From: a bacterium
Lineage (GTDB): Bacteria; Armatimonadota; Zipacnadia; Zipacnadales; UBA11051
Direction of reading: 5' to 3'
DNA length: 64,000 bases
Assembly: GCA_021372615.1 (NCBI GenBank)
Contig: JAJFUB010000121.1
Coordinates: 1 to 64,000, forward strand
In this document: positions 15,552-23,698 of the stretch, piece after piece
Layout: each line of letters starts with the position of its first letter
How positions within the stretch are numbered: position 1 is the stretch's first letter
Notes under the pieces: model-generated
Told to the model about the DNA's origin: nothing
The model's input: only the letters and a program-made list of their open reading frames with translations
Databases searched by the model: none
Program-made: the position numbers and the translations under genes

Positions 15552-16784
15552 ATGAACGACCACGTACAGAAATGCTGGAATACCGCCCTGGCCCTGCTGC
15601 GGCCCACTGAGGCCCAACTGCAGCACGGCCTGGAGCTCCACCGCGACGCCCTCGTCTTCGAGACCTACGGCTTCGCACCGAATGCCTGCTTTGACGGCGC
15701 GGCCCTCGCCGCCGCGGCCGAGGAGGGGGCCTCGGCGGTCGAGCTGCAGGACCTGCGCGAGGACATGAGCATGACGCGCTGGGCCACCGTGCCCGCCGAG
15801 CGCGAGGAGTTCAAGCAGGCCTTCGACTTCGCCGGCGTCAACTGCATCTTCCAGAACGCCGGGGAAGAGGGGCAGACGGCCATGCGGCTGGCGCGGCGCC
15901 TGGCGCGTTTCACCTTCTCGACCGACGTGATGCGCGACTTCGTCTGCCGCGCGGCCTTCCCCGATGACATCAGCGCCGCCCACGCGCGCGGCGGGCACTG
16001 CCTGTACTTCACCGGCAACGGCGTGCCGCTGGTCGAGGACTGGATCACGCCCCACGATGAGTTGCGCTTCATCCGCATCTTCTTCCAGCTCGGCATCCGC
16101 ATGATGCACCTGACCTACAACCGCCGGAACATGATCGGCGAGGGGTGCGCCGAGTCGTCCAACGCGGGCCTGAGCGACTTCGGGCGCATGGTGATCGCCG
16201 AGATGAACAAACAGGGCGTGATCGTGGACTGCGCGCACTCGGGCTGGCAGACGAGTCTGGAGGCCGCGCAGGCTTCGAGCAAGCCGATGGTCGCCAGCCA
16301 CTCGGCCTGCGCCGCGCTGCAGCCCCACCACCGCTGCAAGCCCGATGAGGTCATCCGCGCCATCTGCGACACCGACGGCATGATCGGCATCTGCTGGGTG
16401 CCGGGCTTCCTGGGCGGCAGCGGCACCATCGTCGAGGTGCTCAACCACGTGGACTACGTGGTGCGCAACTACGGCGCCCAGTATGTCGGGCTGGGCAGCG
16501 ACACCTCGTACACGCCGCAGCGGCAGGCGGAGGAGTGGTCGAAGTACCCGCGCGTCAAGGAGCGCAAGCGCTGGAACAACTTCTGGTGGCCGAACGACCC
16601 GCTGTATGACCCCAAGTTCCAGAAGCCCGAGCAGCGCGAGAGCCTGGCCTGGACGAACTGGCCGCTGATGACCGTGGGCATGGTGCAGCGCGGCTACAGC
16701 GACGACGACATTCGCCAGATCCTCGGCGGCAACATGATGCGCGTGGCGCAGGCGGCCGTCGCAGGACTGGGGCTGGAGGCCTGA
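15552..16784 (+). CDS. membrane dipeptidase (peptidase family M19)
   Basis: A 410-aa zinc dipeptidase of the renal dipeptidase family, which cleaves dipeptides including those with D-residues. Metal ligands can be placed: His30-x-Asp32 (ELHRDAL), bridging Glu162 (PLVEDW, aligned by the following LRFIRIFFQLGIRMMHLTYN), His229 (DCAHSGW) and His250 (VASHSACA). No signal peptide, so cytoplasmic. ATG 15552 follows GGGAGG at 5 nt spacing. It is first in a plus-strand run of five genes (15552-22769) with gaps of 1 to 112 nt. Members in sugar-degradation clusters may have shifted specificity, but that cannot be judged here. Confidence 0.9.
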   Translation: MNDHVQKCWNTALALLRPTEAQLQHGLELHRDALVFETYGFAPNACFDGAALAAAAEEGASAVELQDLREDMSMTRWATVPAEREEFKQAFDFAGVNCIFQNAGEEGQTAMRLARRLARFTFSTDVMRDFVCRAAFPDDISAAHARGGHCLYFTGNGVPLVEDWITPHDELRFIRIFFQLGIRMMHLTYNRRNMIGEGCAESSNAGLSDFGRMVIAEMNKQGVIVDCAHSGWQTSLEAAQASSKPMVASHSACAALQPHHRCKPDEVIRAICDTDGMIGICWVPGFLGGSGTIVEVLNHVDYVVRNYGAQYVGLGSDTSYTPQRQAEEWSKYPRVKERKRWNNFWWPNDPLYDPKFQKPEQRESLAWTNWPLMTVGMVQRGYSDDDIRQILGGNMMRVAQAAVAGLGLEA

Positions 16785-16785
16785 T

Positions 16786-17523
16786 ATGTGGTCACCTATC
16801 GAGGCCATCCGCCTATGGCGGATACGCCGGACTGTGCGCGACCGCGACGCAGGCGTGAAGGAGGCCGAGGAGTTGCGATGCATCGGCGGAAGTGCCGCCG
16901 AGGGGCTGCGCCTTCAGGTGCTCATCGCGATGCTGTACAGGCAGCCGGACGAACAGCAATACGCCGAGACCGCCCTGCTCAAGCTTGGTCCGGCCGCGGT
17001 AGAGGCCCTGTTGGACGAACTCTCATCAAGCTGCTCGACTTGGGCCTCATTCCAGTTCACCAGGGGTCTGGGATTGAGCGTGGCGTCGGGCGCCAGAAGC
17101 CGCGCTGTAGCTGTCGCCCGCCTGCTGGGCGAGATCGGCGATGCCCGAGCAGCGGGGGCATTGCGCGGTGTGCTCAGTAGGTACGACGATGAGGGGATAC
17201 GTGCCGGCTGCGTTCGAGCCCTGGCAGCACTGAGGGACGCCGATGCGGCAGACCTCTTCCTAGAGCACATCCGCCGACCCTTCCACAGCGAAGAGCTCTT
17301 TGTCGCCGCGTGCTATGCCGCCGCGGCTGTGGGCGATGTGCGAGCTGTGGACGAGATCCGCCGCAGCGTGAAGTCATACTGCAATGATGCCGCTCGGACG
17401 ACGGCGGACCTACGCCCTCGCTACGCGCATCACGTGTGGAGTGCGGGCACTGGGGCGCTGCGAGTGCTGGGGGTTGATGAGGACACCATCGGAAAGCTCC
17501 GCGAGCCGACGACGAAGGCATGA
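16786..17523 (+). CDS. HEAT-repeat protein
   Basis: A 245-aa soluble helical-repeat protein. The repeats are visible as YAETALLKLGPAAVEALLDEL (about 52-72), AVARLLGEIGDARAAGALRGVL, GIRAGCVRALAALRDADAADLFL and VAACYAAAAVGDVRAVDEI, each a pair of helices with the LG-D-R/A pattern of HEAT/PBS-lyase repeats. Such proteins act as scaffolds; no catalytic residues are seen. The ATG lies 1 nt after the dipeptidase stop, with GGAGG 6 nt upstream inside the dipeptidase end, so the two are translationally linked. Codon use is slightly less GC-biased than in its neighbours. Confidence 0.75.
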   Translation: MWSPIEAIRLWRIRRTVRDRDAGVKEAEELRCIGGSAAEGLRLQVLIAMLYRQPDEQQYAETALLKLGPAAVEALLDELSSSCSTWASFQFTRGLGLSVASGARSRAVAVARLLGEIGDARAAGALRGVLSRYDDEGIRAGCVRALAALRDADAADLFLEHIRRPFHSEELFVAACYAAAAVGDVRAVDEIRRSVKSYCNDAARTTADLRPRYAHHVWSAGTGALRVLGVDEDTIGKLREPTTKA

Positions 17524-17635
17524 GGTGGCTCAGTCCGTCGGCGGTGGCGCTGAACGTCGGACCGGGCACGCGGGGCCAGCTGGGCCGGAAGGCTCTGCGG
17601 ACCGGGTGAGGCTCCCACATGGAAGCAGGCGCAAC

Positions 17636-18907
17636 ATGATCCCACGCTTTGACGATGGCCGCGATTGGTTCTTCGAGCGACGCTTCGGGCTGTTCGTCCA
17701 CTGGGGGCTGTATGCTCTGGGGGAATGGCATGAGCAGGAGCAGTTCCGCCGGCCGGTGCCGCGCGCGGAGTACGCCCGCCAGATCGAGCGCTTCAACCCC
17801 GTCAAGTACGACCCCGACGAGTGGCTCGACCTGGCCCAGAGCGTGGGGATGCGCTATGTGACCTTCACCTCCAAGCACATAGACGGGTTCTGCATGTTCG
17901 ACAGCGCCCACACGGACTACAAGGTCACGAACACCCCGTACGGGCGCGATGTACTGGCGATGCTGGCCGAGGCCTGCCACCGGCGCGACATGGCCCTGTG
18001 CATCTACTACTCCGTCGCCGACATGCACCACCCCAACTACCCCAACGCCGGGCGGAGCTACGAGCTGCCCGCCCCCGACCCCGGCGACGAGCCCGACCTG
18101 GACAGGTACCTGGCCTACGTCGAGGCGCAGGTGCGCGAGCTGTGCACCAACTACGGCCACCTGCACGGCTTCTGGTGGGACGCCAATGTGATCCAGCACT
18201 TCGATCCGCGCTTCCGGGCGCTGATCCGCTCCCTGCAGCCGGACGCGATCATCAACGGGCGCGGCTTCGATGCCCCCTGGCCTGCCGAGGAGGCCGGCGA
18301 CTGCAGCACCCCCGAGCGCGACTATGACCCCACGGGCGAGCACTTACTCGCCTTCGAGCGCCCCACCGAGGCCTGCCAGGCCGTGGGCGTCGAGAGCTGG
18401 GGCTACCGCGCCGAGGAGGACTACTACACCGACGCCCACCTGATTCGCAGCATTGACCGGATGATGGCCCGCGGCGCCAACTATCTGCTCAACGTCGGGC
18501 CGAAGCCGGACGGCACCCTCCCCGAGCGGGCGGTGCGCATGTTGCGCACCATCGGCGACTGGTACCACCGCGTCGAGGAGGCGCTGGTGGCTGTCGAGCC
18601 CTGCTCGGACCTGATCGTCAACCGCGAGGTGCTGCTGACCCGGCGGGGCAACACGCTCTATGTCCACCTGGTGACTCCACCGCGCACCAACGCCGTCATC
18701 CTGGCGCCGCTGGCGAAGCTGCCTCGGACGGCCACGCTGCTGAACACCGGCGAGCCGGTGCAGACGCGCCTGGACCGCCTGCCGGAGCGCTTCCGCGATC
18801 CCGGCCCGTCGTTGCGGCTGTATGACCTGCCGGTCAACGAGCACGCGGGCACGGCGCTGGTGGTGAAGCTGGAGTTCGACGAGGATCCAGCGGGAGGCAT
18901 TGGGTAA
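17636..18907 (+). CDS. alpha-L-fucosidase-like glycoside hydrolase (GH29)
   Basis: A 423-aa GH29 retaining glycosidase, expected to release fucose from glycans. Diagnostic segments are RFGLFVHWGLYALGEW (16-31), YVTFTSKHIDGFCMFDS (74-90), and HGFWWDANVI with Asp182 as likely nucleophile; YLLNVGPKPDGTLPE is the conserved exit strand of the barrel. A C-terminal beta-sandwich (about 330-423) follows. No signal peptide: it should act on imported oligosaccharides. The ATG at 17636 begins the family's conserved N-terminus; the open frame upstream to 17384 is antisense-like. The ribosome site is weak (GCAGG). It follows the HEAT gene by 112 nt. Confidence 0.9.
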   Translation: MIPRFDDGRDWFFERRFGLFVHWGLYALGEWHEQEQFRRPVPRAEYARQIERFNPVKYDPDEWLDLAQSVGMRYVTFTSKHIDGFCMFDSAHTDYKVTNTPYGRDVLAMLAEACHRRDMALCIYYSVADMHHPNYPNAGRSYELPAPDPGDEPDLDRYLAYVEAQVRELCTNYGHLHGFWWDANVIQHFDPRFRALIRSLQPDAIINGRGFDAPWPAEEAGDCSTPERDYDPTGEHLLAFERPTEACQAVGVESWGYRAEEDYYTDAHLIRSIDRMMARGANYLLNVGPKPDGTLPERAVRMLRTIGDWYHRVEEALVAVEPCSDLIVNREVLLTRRGNTLYVHLVTPPRTNAVILAPLAKLPRTATLLNTGEPVQTRLDRLPERFRDPGPSLRLYDLPVNEHAGTALVVKLEFDEDPAGGIG

Positions 18908-18968
18908 CGTCTCCCACCCCGTCAGCACTGCGCGCCCGCACCTCAGACACTCTACCCAGGAGCCACGC

Positions 18969-20408
18969 ATGTCCGCTCGACTCGCTGCCACCGTCTGCCT
19001 CGCCCTCTACCTCACGGCCTCCTTCGCCGCCCAGCCCACCCCCGTCTTCAAGGACCGCACTGCCGACCTGTGCCCCGGGCTGGGGAATGGCCAGGCGTGT
19101 TGGGCGGACCTGAACAACGACGGCTGGAGCGACCTCGTCGCCGGTGGCGTCGTGTGGCACAACAACGCCGGGCAGGGCTTCGCGAAGCTGACCGAAGGCG
19201 TGGGCGCGGCGGTGGCGGCTGACTATGACAACGACGGCTGGGTAGACCTGTTCTCGTGGTCGAACCTGAAGCTGTACCACAACGAGGCGGGGAAGGGGTT
19301 CAGCCCGGCGGCGCTGCCGGAGCTGCCCCCGTGCGTGTCGCGCGGCGCGTGCTGGGGCGACTTCAACGGCGATGGCTTCGTGGACCTGTACGTCGGCGGC
19401 TATGAAGACTGGAACAAGAACATCACCTACCCGAGCATGATCCTGATGAACGAGGGCGGGAAGGCGTTCCGGCTGGCCGGGACCGACGACCGCTACCGCG
19501 CGCGGGGCGTGACGGCCTGCGACTTCGACCAGGATGGCGACCTGGACACCTACGTGTCCGACTACCGCCTGCAGCCCAACCGGCTGTGGGTGAACGACGG
19601 GACGGGCCGCTTCACCGACCGGGCTGAGGCGCACAACGTGATCGCCACCTCGCCGGGCTTCGAGGGTGGGCACTCCATCGGGGCGGCGTGGGGCGACTTC
19701 GACGATGACGGCGACTTTGACCTGTTCGCCGGGAACTTCGCCCACGTGGACGACCGCGGCGACCAGCCCAAGTCGCGCTTCCTGCGCAACCGCGGGGCGG
19801 CCGGCAAGCATGTCTTCGACGACCTAGGGATCTGCGGCGTGTACTACCAGGAGTCCTATGCCAGCCCCGCCGCCGGCGACTACGACAACGACGGCGACCT
19901 CGACCTGCTGTTCACCACCGTCTACGCCACCGCGTCCTTCGGGCGCAAGAACTACCCCGTGCTGTACCGCAACGATGGCCGCTACCGCTTCGCCGACGCC
20001 ACGGCGGCGGCCGGACTGGGCGAGCTGGCCGCGACCTACCAGGCGGCGTGGGGCGACTACGACAATGACGGCGACCTCGACCTCGTCAGCGCCGGGCGCC
20101 TGTTCGAGAACCAGGGGACGCCGGACATGCACTGGCTGGCCGTGCGGCTGCAGGGCGATGGCAAGGCCGTGAGCCGCTCGGCCATCGGGGCACAGGTGCG
20201 GGTGCTGCTGCGCAACCGGACCCTCACCCGACAGGTGGAAGCAGGAACGGGCGAAGGCAACCAGAATGACCTGACGCTACACTTCGGCCTCAACAACCTG
20301 ACGGGACCGTTCACAGTGGAGATCACCTGGCCGGGCGGGAGGCAGCAGACAGTGGAGCGTGTGCCCGCCGACGGGATCACCACCATCCGCTACGGGGAGA
20401 AGGGATAG
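18969..20408 (+). CDS. secreted FG-GAP/VCBS repeat protein with ASPIC/UnbV domain (CRTAC1-like)
   Basis: A 479-aa exported beta-propeller. MSARLAATVCLALYLTASFAAQ is the signal peptide. At least seven calcium-loop repeats are visible: DLNNDGWSDLV, DYDNDGWVDLF, DFNGDGFVDLY, DFDQDGDLDTY, DFDDDGDFDLF, DYDNDGDLDLL and DYDNDGDLDLV. The last 90 residues (IGAQVRVLLRNRTLTRQVEAG, LHFGLNN, VEITWPGGRQQTV) form the ASPIC/UnbV domain common in secreted proteins of Planctomycetota and Acidobacteriota. ATG 18969 has AGGAG 6 nt upstream; an earlier in-frame ATG at 18900 overlaps the fucosidase end and lacks a signal. Probably binds glycans or cell surface; no enzyme activity is inferred. Confidence 0.88.
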   Translation: MSARLAATVCLALYLTASFAAQPTPVFKDRTADLCPGLGNGQACWADLNNDGWSDLVAGGVVWHNNAGQGFAKLTEGVGAAVAADYDNDGWVDLFSWSNLKLYHNEAGKGFSPAALPELPPCVSRGACWGDFNGDGFVDLYVGGYEDWNKNITYPSMILMNEGGKAFRLAGTDDRYRARGVTACDFDQDGDLDTYVSDYRLQPNRLWVNDGTGRFTDRAEAHNVIATSPGFEGGHSIGAAWGDFDDDGDFDLFAGNFAHVDDRGDQPKSRFLRNRGAAGKHVFDDLGICGVYYQESYASPAAGDYDNDGDLDLLFTTVYATASFGRKNYPVLYRNDGRYRFADATAAAGLGELAATYQAAWGDYDNDGDLDLVSAGRLFENQGTPDMHWLAVRLQGDGKAVSRSAIGAQVRVLLRNRTLTRQVEAGTGEGNQNDLTLHFGLNNLTGPFTVEITWPGGRQQTVERVPADGITTIRYGEKG

Positions 20409-20411
20409 CGC

Positions 20412-22769
20412 ATGACGGCTCTGCGACCTGTGATCCTGGCCCTGCTCGGCCTCACGATGGCTCTCGGTCTCGCCGCGGCCGATGATGACCCGGCGGTCTA
20501 CATTACCGCCGCGGACACCGCGTGCTTCTCCCCGGCGTCGGCGCTCTCTGGTGCGGCGGCGGCCGGCCTGTGGTTCCAGCGTAAGGTCGGCTTCGCGGCG
20601 CGGGGCGACACGATCCTCACGGCGCAGGCCGGCGGCCTGTATCCTGACCTGACCGTGAAGCCGAACCTGCGCGGGCGCTACCACCTGTTCATCAACCTGC
20701 GCGAAGTCAACGCCGTCACAGGTCTGCAAGTGAAGCTCAGCGGGCGCGAGCTGGCCTACACGGTCAGCCCGGCGCTAGGCACGGCGACCGTCCACACCAA
20801 CCGCGACATCCTGGTAGCGACGGATGTGGACATGACCGGCCAGACGGTGCTCCTGCGTCACATCGGGCGGTTGGTGTACTTCAGCTACCTCAAGTTCGTG
20901 CCGGTCGCCGCGGGGCCAGCGGATCTGAAGGTGGACCCCGAGCGCGTGCGCGAGGAGCCGCCGATCAGTCCGGCCACCGAGTGGGTCAAGACGCGCGATC
21001 TCGTGCACGAGGGGATGGTGGAGGTCAAGCACCAGCCCGGTGTTCCGGCCACCCCGGCGGCCATGGGCCCCGGCGGCTACGTCCTCTTCGCGCGCCCCAC
21101 CCTCGACCTGATCTTCCCGGACACCGTGCCCGGGGCCGAGGACGTCGTCTCGGAGCTGCGCGTGTCCGCCGCGCGCGGGGAGGATGAGCCTGTCACCTTC
21201 GCCGTGCGCGCCGCGGCCGACCTGGGCGCGTGCCGGGTCAGCGTGGACGACTTGGTCAGCGGGACGAAGCGTATCCCCAAGGGCAGCATCCGCGTCGCGT
21301 CGGTGGCCTGCCGGAACCTGCGCGTCTCCTTCAGCGGCAAGACCTTCATGCACGCCCCGGTGATGCTGGACGCGACCTCGCCAGTCAGCCTTGCGGCGCA
21401 GCAGACGAAGCAGTTCTGGCTGACAGTGCAGGTGCCGGCAAGCGCCACGCCAGGTGACTATGCCGGGGCTGTCACCTTCATCCCGGCCCGGGGCACGCCG
21501 ACGCGGCTGAAGCTGACCTTGCACGTGTATCCCTTCGTCCTGGCGGAGCCCAAGAACGTGTCGCTGGGGATGTATGACCAGCTCTGGGCGCTACGCGGAG
21601 GCGCTGACTGGCTACGCGACCACTGTGCCGACATGCGCGCCCACGGCATGACCTCGGTGGGCTATTGCGGGGGCCTCAACGGCCAAATCGTGCTCAAGAA
21701 CGGCGTGGCGGGCGTGCAGTTCGACGGCAGTTGCGGCTTCGAGCAGTTCATGGAGGCCTATCGCGACGCCGGGTTCTCGCAGCCGGTGCTGTGGCTGATG
21801 AGCGGGGACATCTGGCAGTGGTGCGGCTCGCAGGCCAAGCCCGGCAGCGCGGAGTTCGCCGCCCTGCACAAACAAGTGATCCAGTCCATCCTGCGGCAGA
21901 GCCAGGCACGACGCTGGCCGGGGATCGTCTTCCAGCCCATAGACGAGCCGGGGTCGTATGAGCAGCGCCCGAACGCGGGGTACCTCGCGCAGTGGGCTGC
22001 CGAGAGCGAACTCATCAAAGCGGCCGGGGGCACCGTGGAGGTGGACCATATCCCCTTCTCGACCGACGATGAGCGCCTCAAGGGCGCCCTGGCGCGCGCT
22101 CTGCCCGTCACCGACATCTTCACTGAGCGGTTCTCGACGAAGCCCATCTGGTTCGAAAAGGATGGCTGGTGGTGGGGGAGCCTCAAAGAACAGGCGGAGC
22201 AGTGGGGCAAGCGGCTGTGGTCGTACAACATCAATGACGCCGCGTTCTTCCCCGAGTTGCCGACCATGCGCCTGGCGTACGGCTACTTCCTGTGGCTGCA
22301 GGGCGTCTCGGGGCAGTTCACATGGTCGTATCAGGGGGTGTCCGGCAGCCCCCTCAACGCCCTGGATGGGGCCTACACGGACATGATGTATACCTACCCG
22401 GCCATCCCGGAAGCCGGTGCGCCCGGCGGGCCGTCGCTCATGTGGGAGTGCATCCGCGAAGGCGTGGACGACCTGCGCTATGTGCAGATGCTCGGAGGCC
22501 TGATCGCCCGGGCAGAGGCGCGAGGTCAGGGCCAGCAGGCTGCGGCGGCGCGGGCGGTGCTGGAGCGGATGCGGGCCAGCTTCGACTGGGAGCGAGTGCG
22601 CTCGCGCAACCGGTACATCGAGTGTCAGTGGGAGCGAACGGCGACCGCGCCCAACGGGCAGCGGAGCGTCGGGGGGCGGTTCAACGTGCCGAACGGGTGG
22701 GGGCTGGAGGACTATGACCGGTGGCGCACGGCGGTGGCGCGGGAGATCGTGCGGCTGGGGGCGCTGTAG
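20412..22769 (+). CDS. secreted DUF4091 / GH123-like glycoside hydrolase candidate
   Basis: A 785-aa exported protein starting with signal MTALRPVILALLGLTMALGLAAAD. Residues about 25-180 form a beta-rich domain. About 230-370 is a second beta-sandwich (VSELRVSAARGEDEPVTFAV, PGDYAGAVTF) typical of the region before the catalytic barrel of GH123-like proteins. The barrel (about 375-690) shows LGMYDQLWALRGG, FQPIDEPGS and WSYNINDAAFFPELPTMRLAYG. The end has LMWECIREGVDDLRYVQML, the DUF4091 signature. IDEP is a candidate acid/base site. GH123 enzymes act on N-acetylgalactosamine; substrate is not proven here. It starts 3 nt after the preceding gene, so both are co-expressed. Confidence 0.82.
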   Translation: MTALRPVILALLGLTMALGLAAADDDPAVYITAADTACFSPASALSGAAAAGLWFQRKVGFAARGDTILTAQAGGLYPDLTVKPNLRGRYHLFINLREVNAVTGLQVKLSGRELAYTVSPALGTATVHTNRDILVATDVDMTGQTVLLRHIGRLVYFSYLKFVPVAAGPADLKVDPERVREEPPISPATEWVKTRDLVHEGMVEVKHQPGVPATPAAMGPGGYVLFARPTLDLIFPDTVPGAEDVVSELRVSAARGEDEPVTFAVRAAADLGACRVSVDDLVSGTKRIPKGSIRVASVACRNLRVSFSGKTFMHAPVMLDATSPVSLAAQQTKQFWLTVQVPASATPGDYAGAVTFIPARGTPTRLKLTLHVYPFVLAEPKNVSLGMYDQLWALRGGADWLRDHCADMRAHGMTSVGYCGGLNGQIVLKNGVAGVQFDGSCGFEQFMEAYRDAGFSQPVLWLMSGDIWQWCGSQAKPGSAEFAALHKQVIQSILRQSQARRWPGIVFQPIDEPGSYEQRPNAGYLAQWAAESELIKAAGGTVEVDHIPFSTDDERLKGALARALPVTDIFTERFSTKPIWFEKDGWWWGSLKEQAEQWGKRLWSYNINDAAFFPELPTMRLAYGYFLWLQGVSGQFTWSYQGVSGSPLNALDGAYTDMMYTYPAIPEAGAPGGPSLMWECIREGVDDLRYVQMLGGLIARAEARGQGQQAAAARAVLERMRASFDWERVRSRNRYIECQWERTATAPNGQRSVGGRFNVPNGWGLEDYDRWRTAVAREIVRLGAL

Positions 22770-22774
22770 CCGTG

Positions 22775-22864
22775 GGAGCGCGGGCTTTCCAGCCCGCGTA
22801 GCCGTGCGGCGGGGTCGAAGTCCGCACTACGGATGAAGGGCGCGGGCTGGAAAGCCCGCGCTCC
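22775..22864. repeat. 90-nt cruciform with perfect 24-bp arms
   Basis: Arm 22775-22798 (begins GGAGCGCGGGCTTTCC) is perfectly complementary to 22841-22864. Each arm is itself a hairpin (CGGGCTTTCCAGCCCG), and the middle has GTGCGG/CCGCAC. It fills the gap between convergent genes ending at 22769 and 22867 and may terminate both. A copy of one arm (22 of 24 nt) lies inside the sulfatase gene at 52194. Confidence 0.85.
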
Positions 22865-22866
22865 AG

Positions 22867-23634
22867 CTACTGACGCGTCAGCCAGACAGTGAAGGTCCAC
22901 GACGGGTGGCGGCGGTCGCGGAGGAACTCCAGGGGTTGGCCGTCCTTGAGGTAGGCGGTGCGCTGGACCAGTAGCAGGGGGCTACCGGTGTAGACGTGGA
23001 GCAGGGCGGCGGTCTCCTCGTCGGCCGCCGCGGCTATGATGCGCTGCTGGGCGGCGGCGATCTCCAGGCCGTACTCCTGGGCCAGGACTTCCGTGAGCGA
23101 CTCGCCCGGCTGCAGGCCGCGCTGGGCCAGGCCCGGCACACGCTGCTCCGCGAAGTACGAGGTCTGGATCGACATGGGCTCCTCGTCGCCCAGGCGCAGG
23201 CGCTTGAGGCACACGATGTTGTCGGCGCGGGACAACTGCAATTGCTGCTGGGCCTCGGGGTCCTCATCGGCGCGAAAGACGTAGAGCGCGAGGATCTGCG
23301 AGGAGGGCGTGATCTCGCGCTCCTTCATCTCGCGGGTGAACCAGGGGATGCGGGTGTAGAGGATGCGCTCTTCGCGCAAGGGGGTGGTGTCGCGGACGAA
23401 GGTGCCCAGGCCCTGGCGGCGCGTGATGATGCCGCGCTCCTCCAGCTCGCTGAGGGCCTGCTTGACCGGGGCGAGGCTGACGCCGAAGTGTCGGGTCAGT
23501 TCCTCCTGGGTGGGCAGACGGTCCTCAGGCTTGAGCTTCCCCTCGCGAATGGCTTCGAGCAGGACCTCAATGATCTGACTATAGAGCGGGACGCTATTGT
23601 CGCGCGACGGCTTGCGCAGGGCGCCAAGGTCCAT
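22867..23634 (-). CDS. GntR-family (HutC/UTRA) transcription regulator
   Basis: A 255-aa one-component regulator. Residues about 15-80 are the winged helix: LYSQIIEVLLEAIREGKLKPEDRLPTQ, LTRHFGVSLAPVKQALSEL and RRQGLGTFV are textbook GntR. Residues about 90-250 form the UTRA ligand domain, which in relatives binds sugars, sugar phosphates or urocanate. ATG 23634 follows a short leader without a Shine-Dalgarno sequence. The upstream region has a sigma70-like promoter and an inverted repeat, suggesting autoregulation. Targets may include the surrounding glycan operons, but no shared operator was established. Confidence 0.93.
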   Translation of the reverse strand: MDLGALRKPSRDNSVPLYSQIIEVLLEAIREGKLKPEDRLPTQEELTRHFGVSLAPVKQALSELEERGIITRRQGLGTFVRDTTPLREERILYTRIPWFTREMKEREITPSSQILALYVFRADEDPEAQQQLQLSRADNIVCLKRLRLGDEEPMSIQTSYFAEQRVPGLAQRGLQPGESLTEVLAQEYGLEIAAAQQRIIAAAADEETAALLHVYTGSPLLLVQRTAYLKDGQPLEFLRDRRHPSWTFTVWLTRQ

Positions 23635-23645
23635 AGAGGAGGGCG

Positions 23646-23698
23646 AGATTCCTTATATCAATATCTTGAATCTAACGGAGACATGGGGCCACTGTCAA
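23646..23698 (-). promoter_or_regulatory. promoter and putative operator of the GntR gene
   Basis: On the minus strand: TTGACA (23698-23693), 17-nt spacer, TTAGAT (23675-23670), with transcription expected near 23663. Overlapping and following it, AGATTC (23673-23668) is mirrored by GAATCT (23651-23646) around an AT-rich core, TATTGATATA; this A+T island in GC-rich DNA is a likely self-operator. Confidence 0.55.

Noticed and set aside
15552-16784. Inactive M19 dipeptidase missing the bridging Glu
   Set aside because: A first alignment suggested loss at FTGNG, but anchoring on LRFIRIFFQLGIR places Glu162 (PLVEDW) at the required position.
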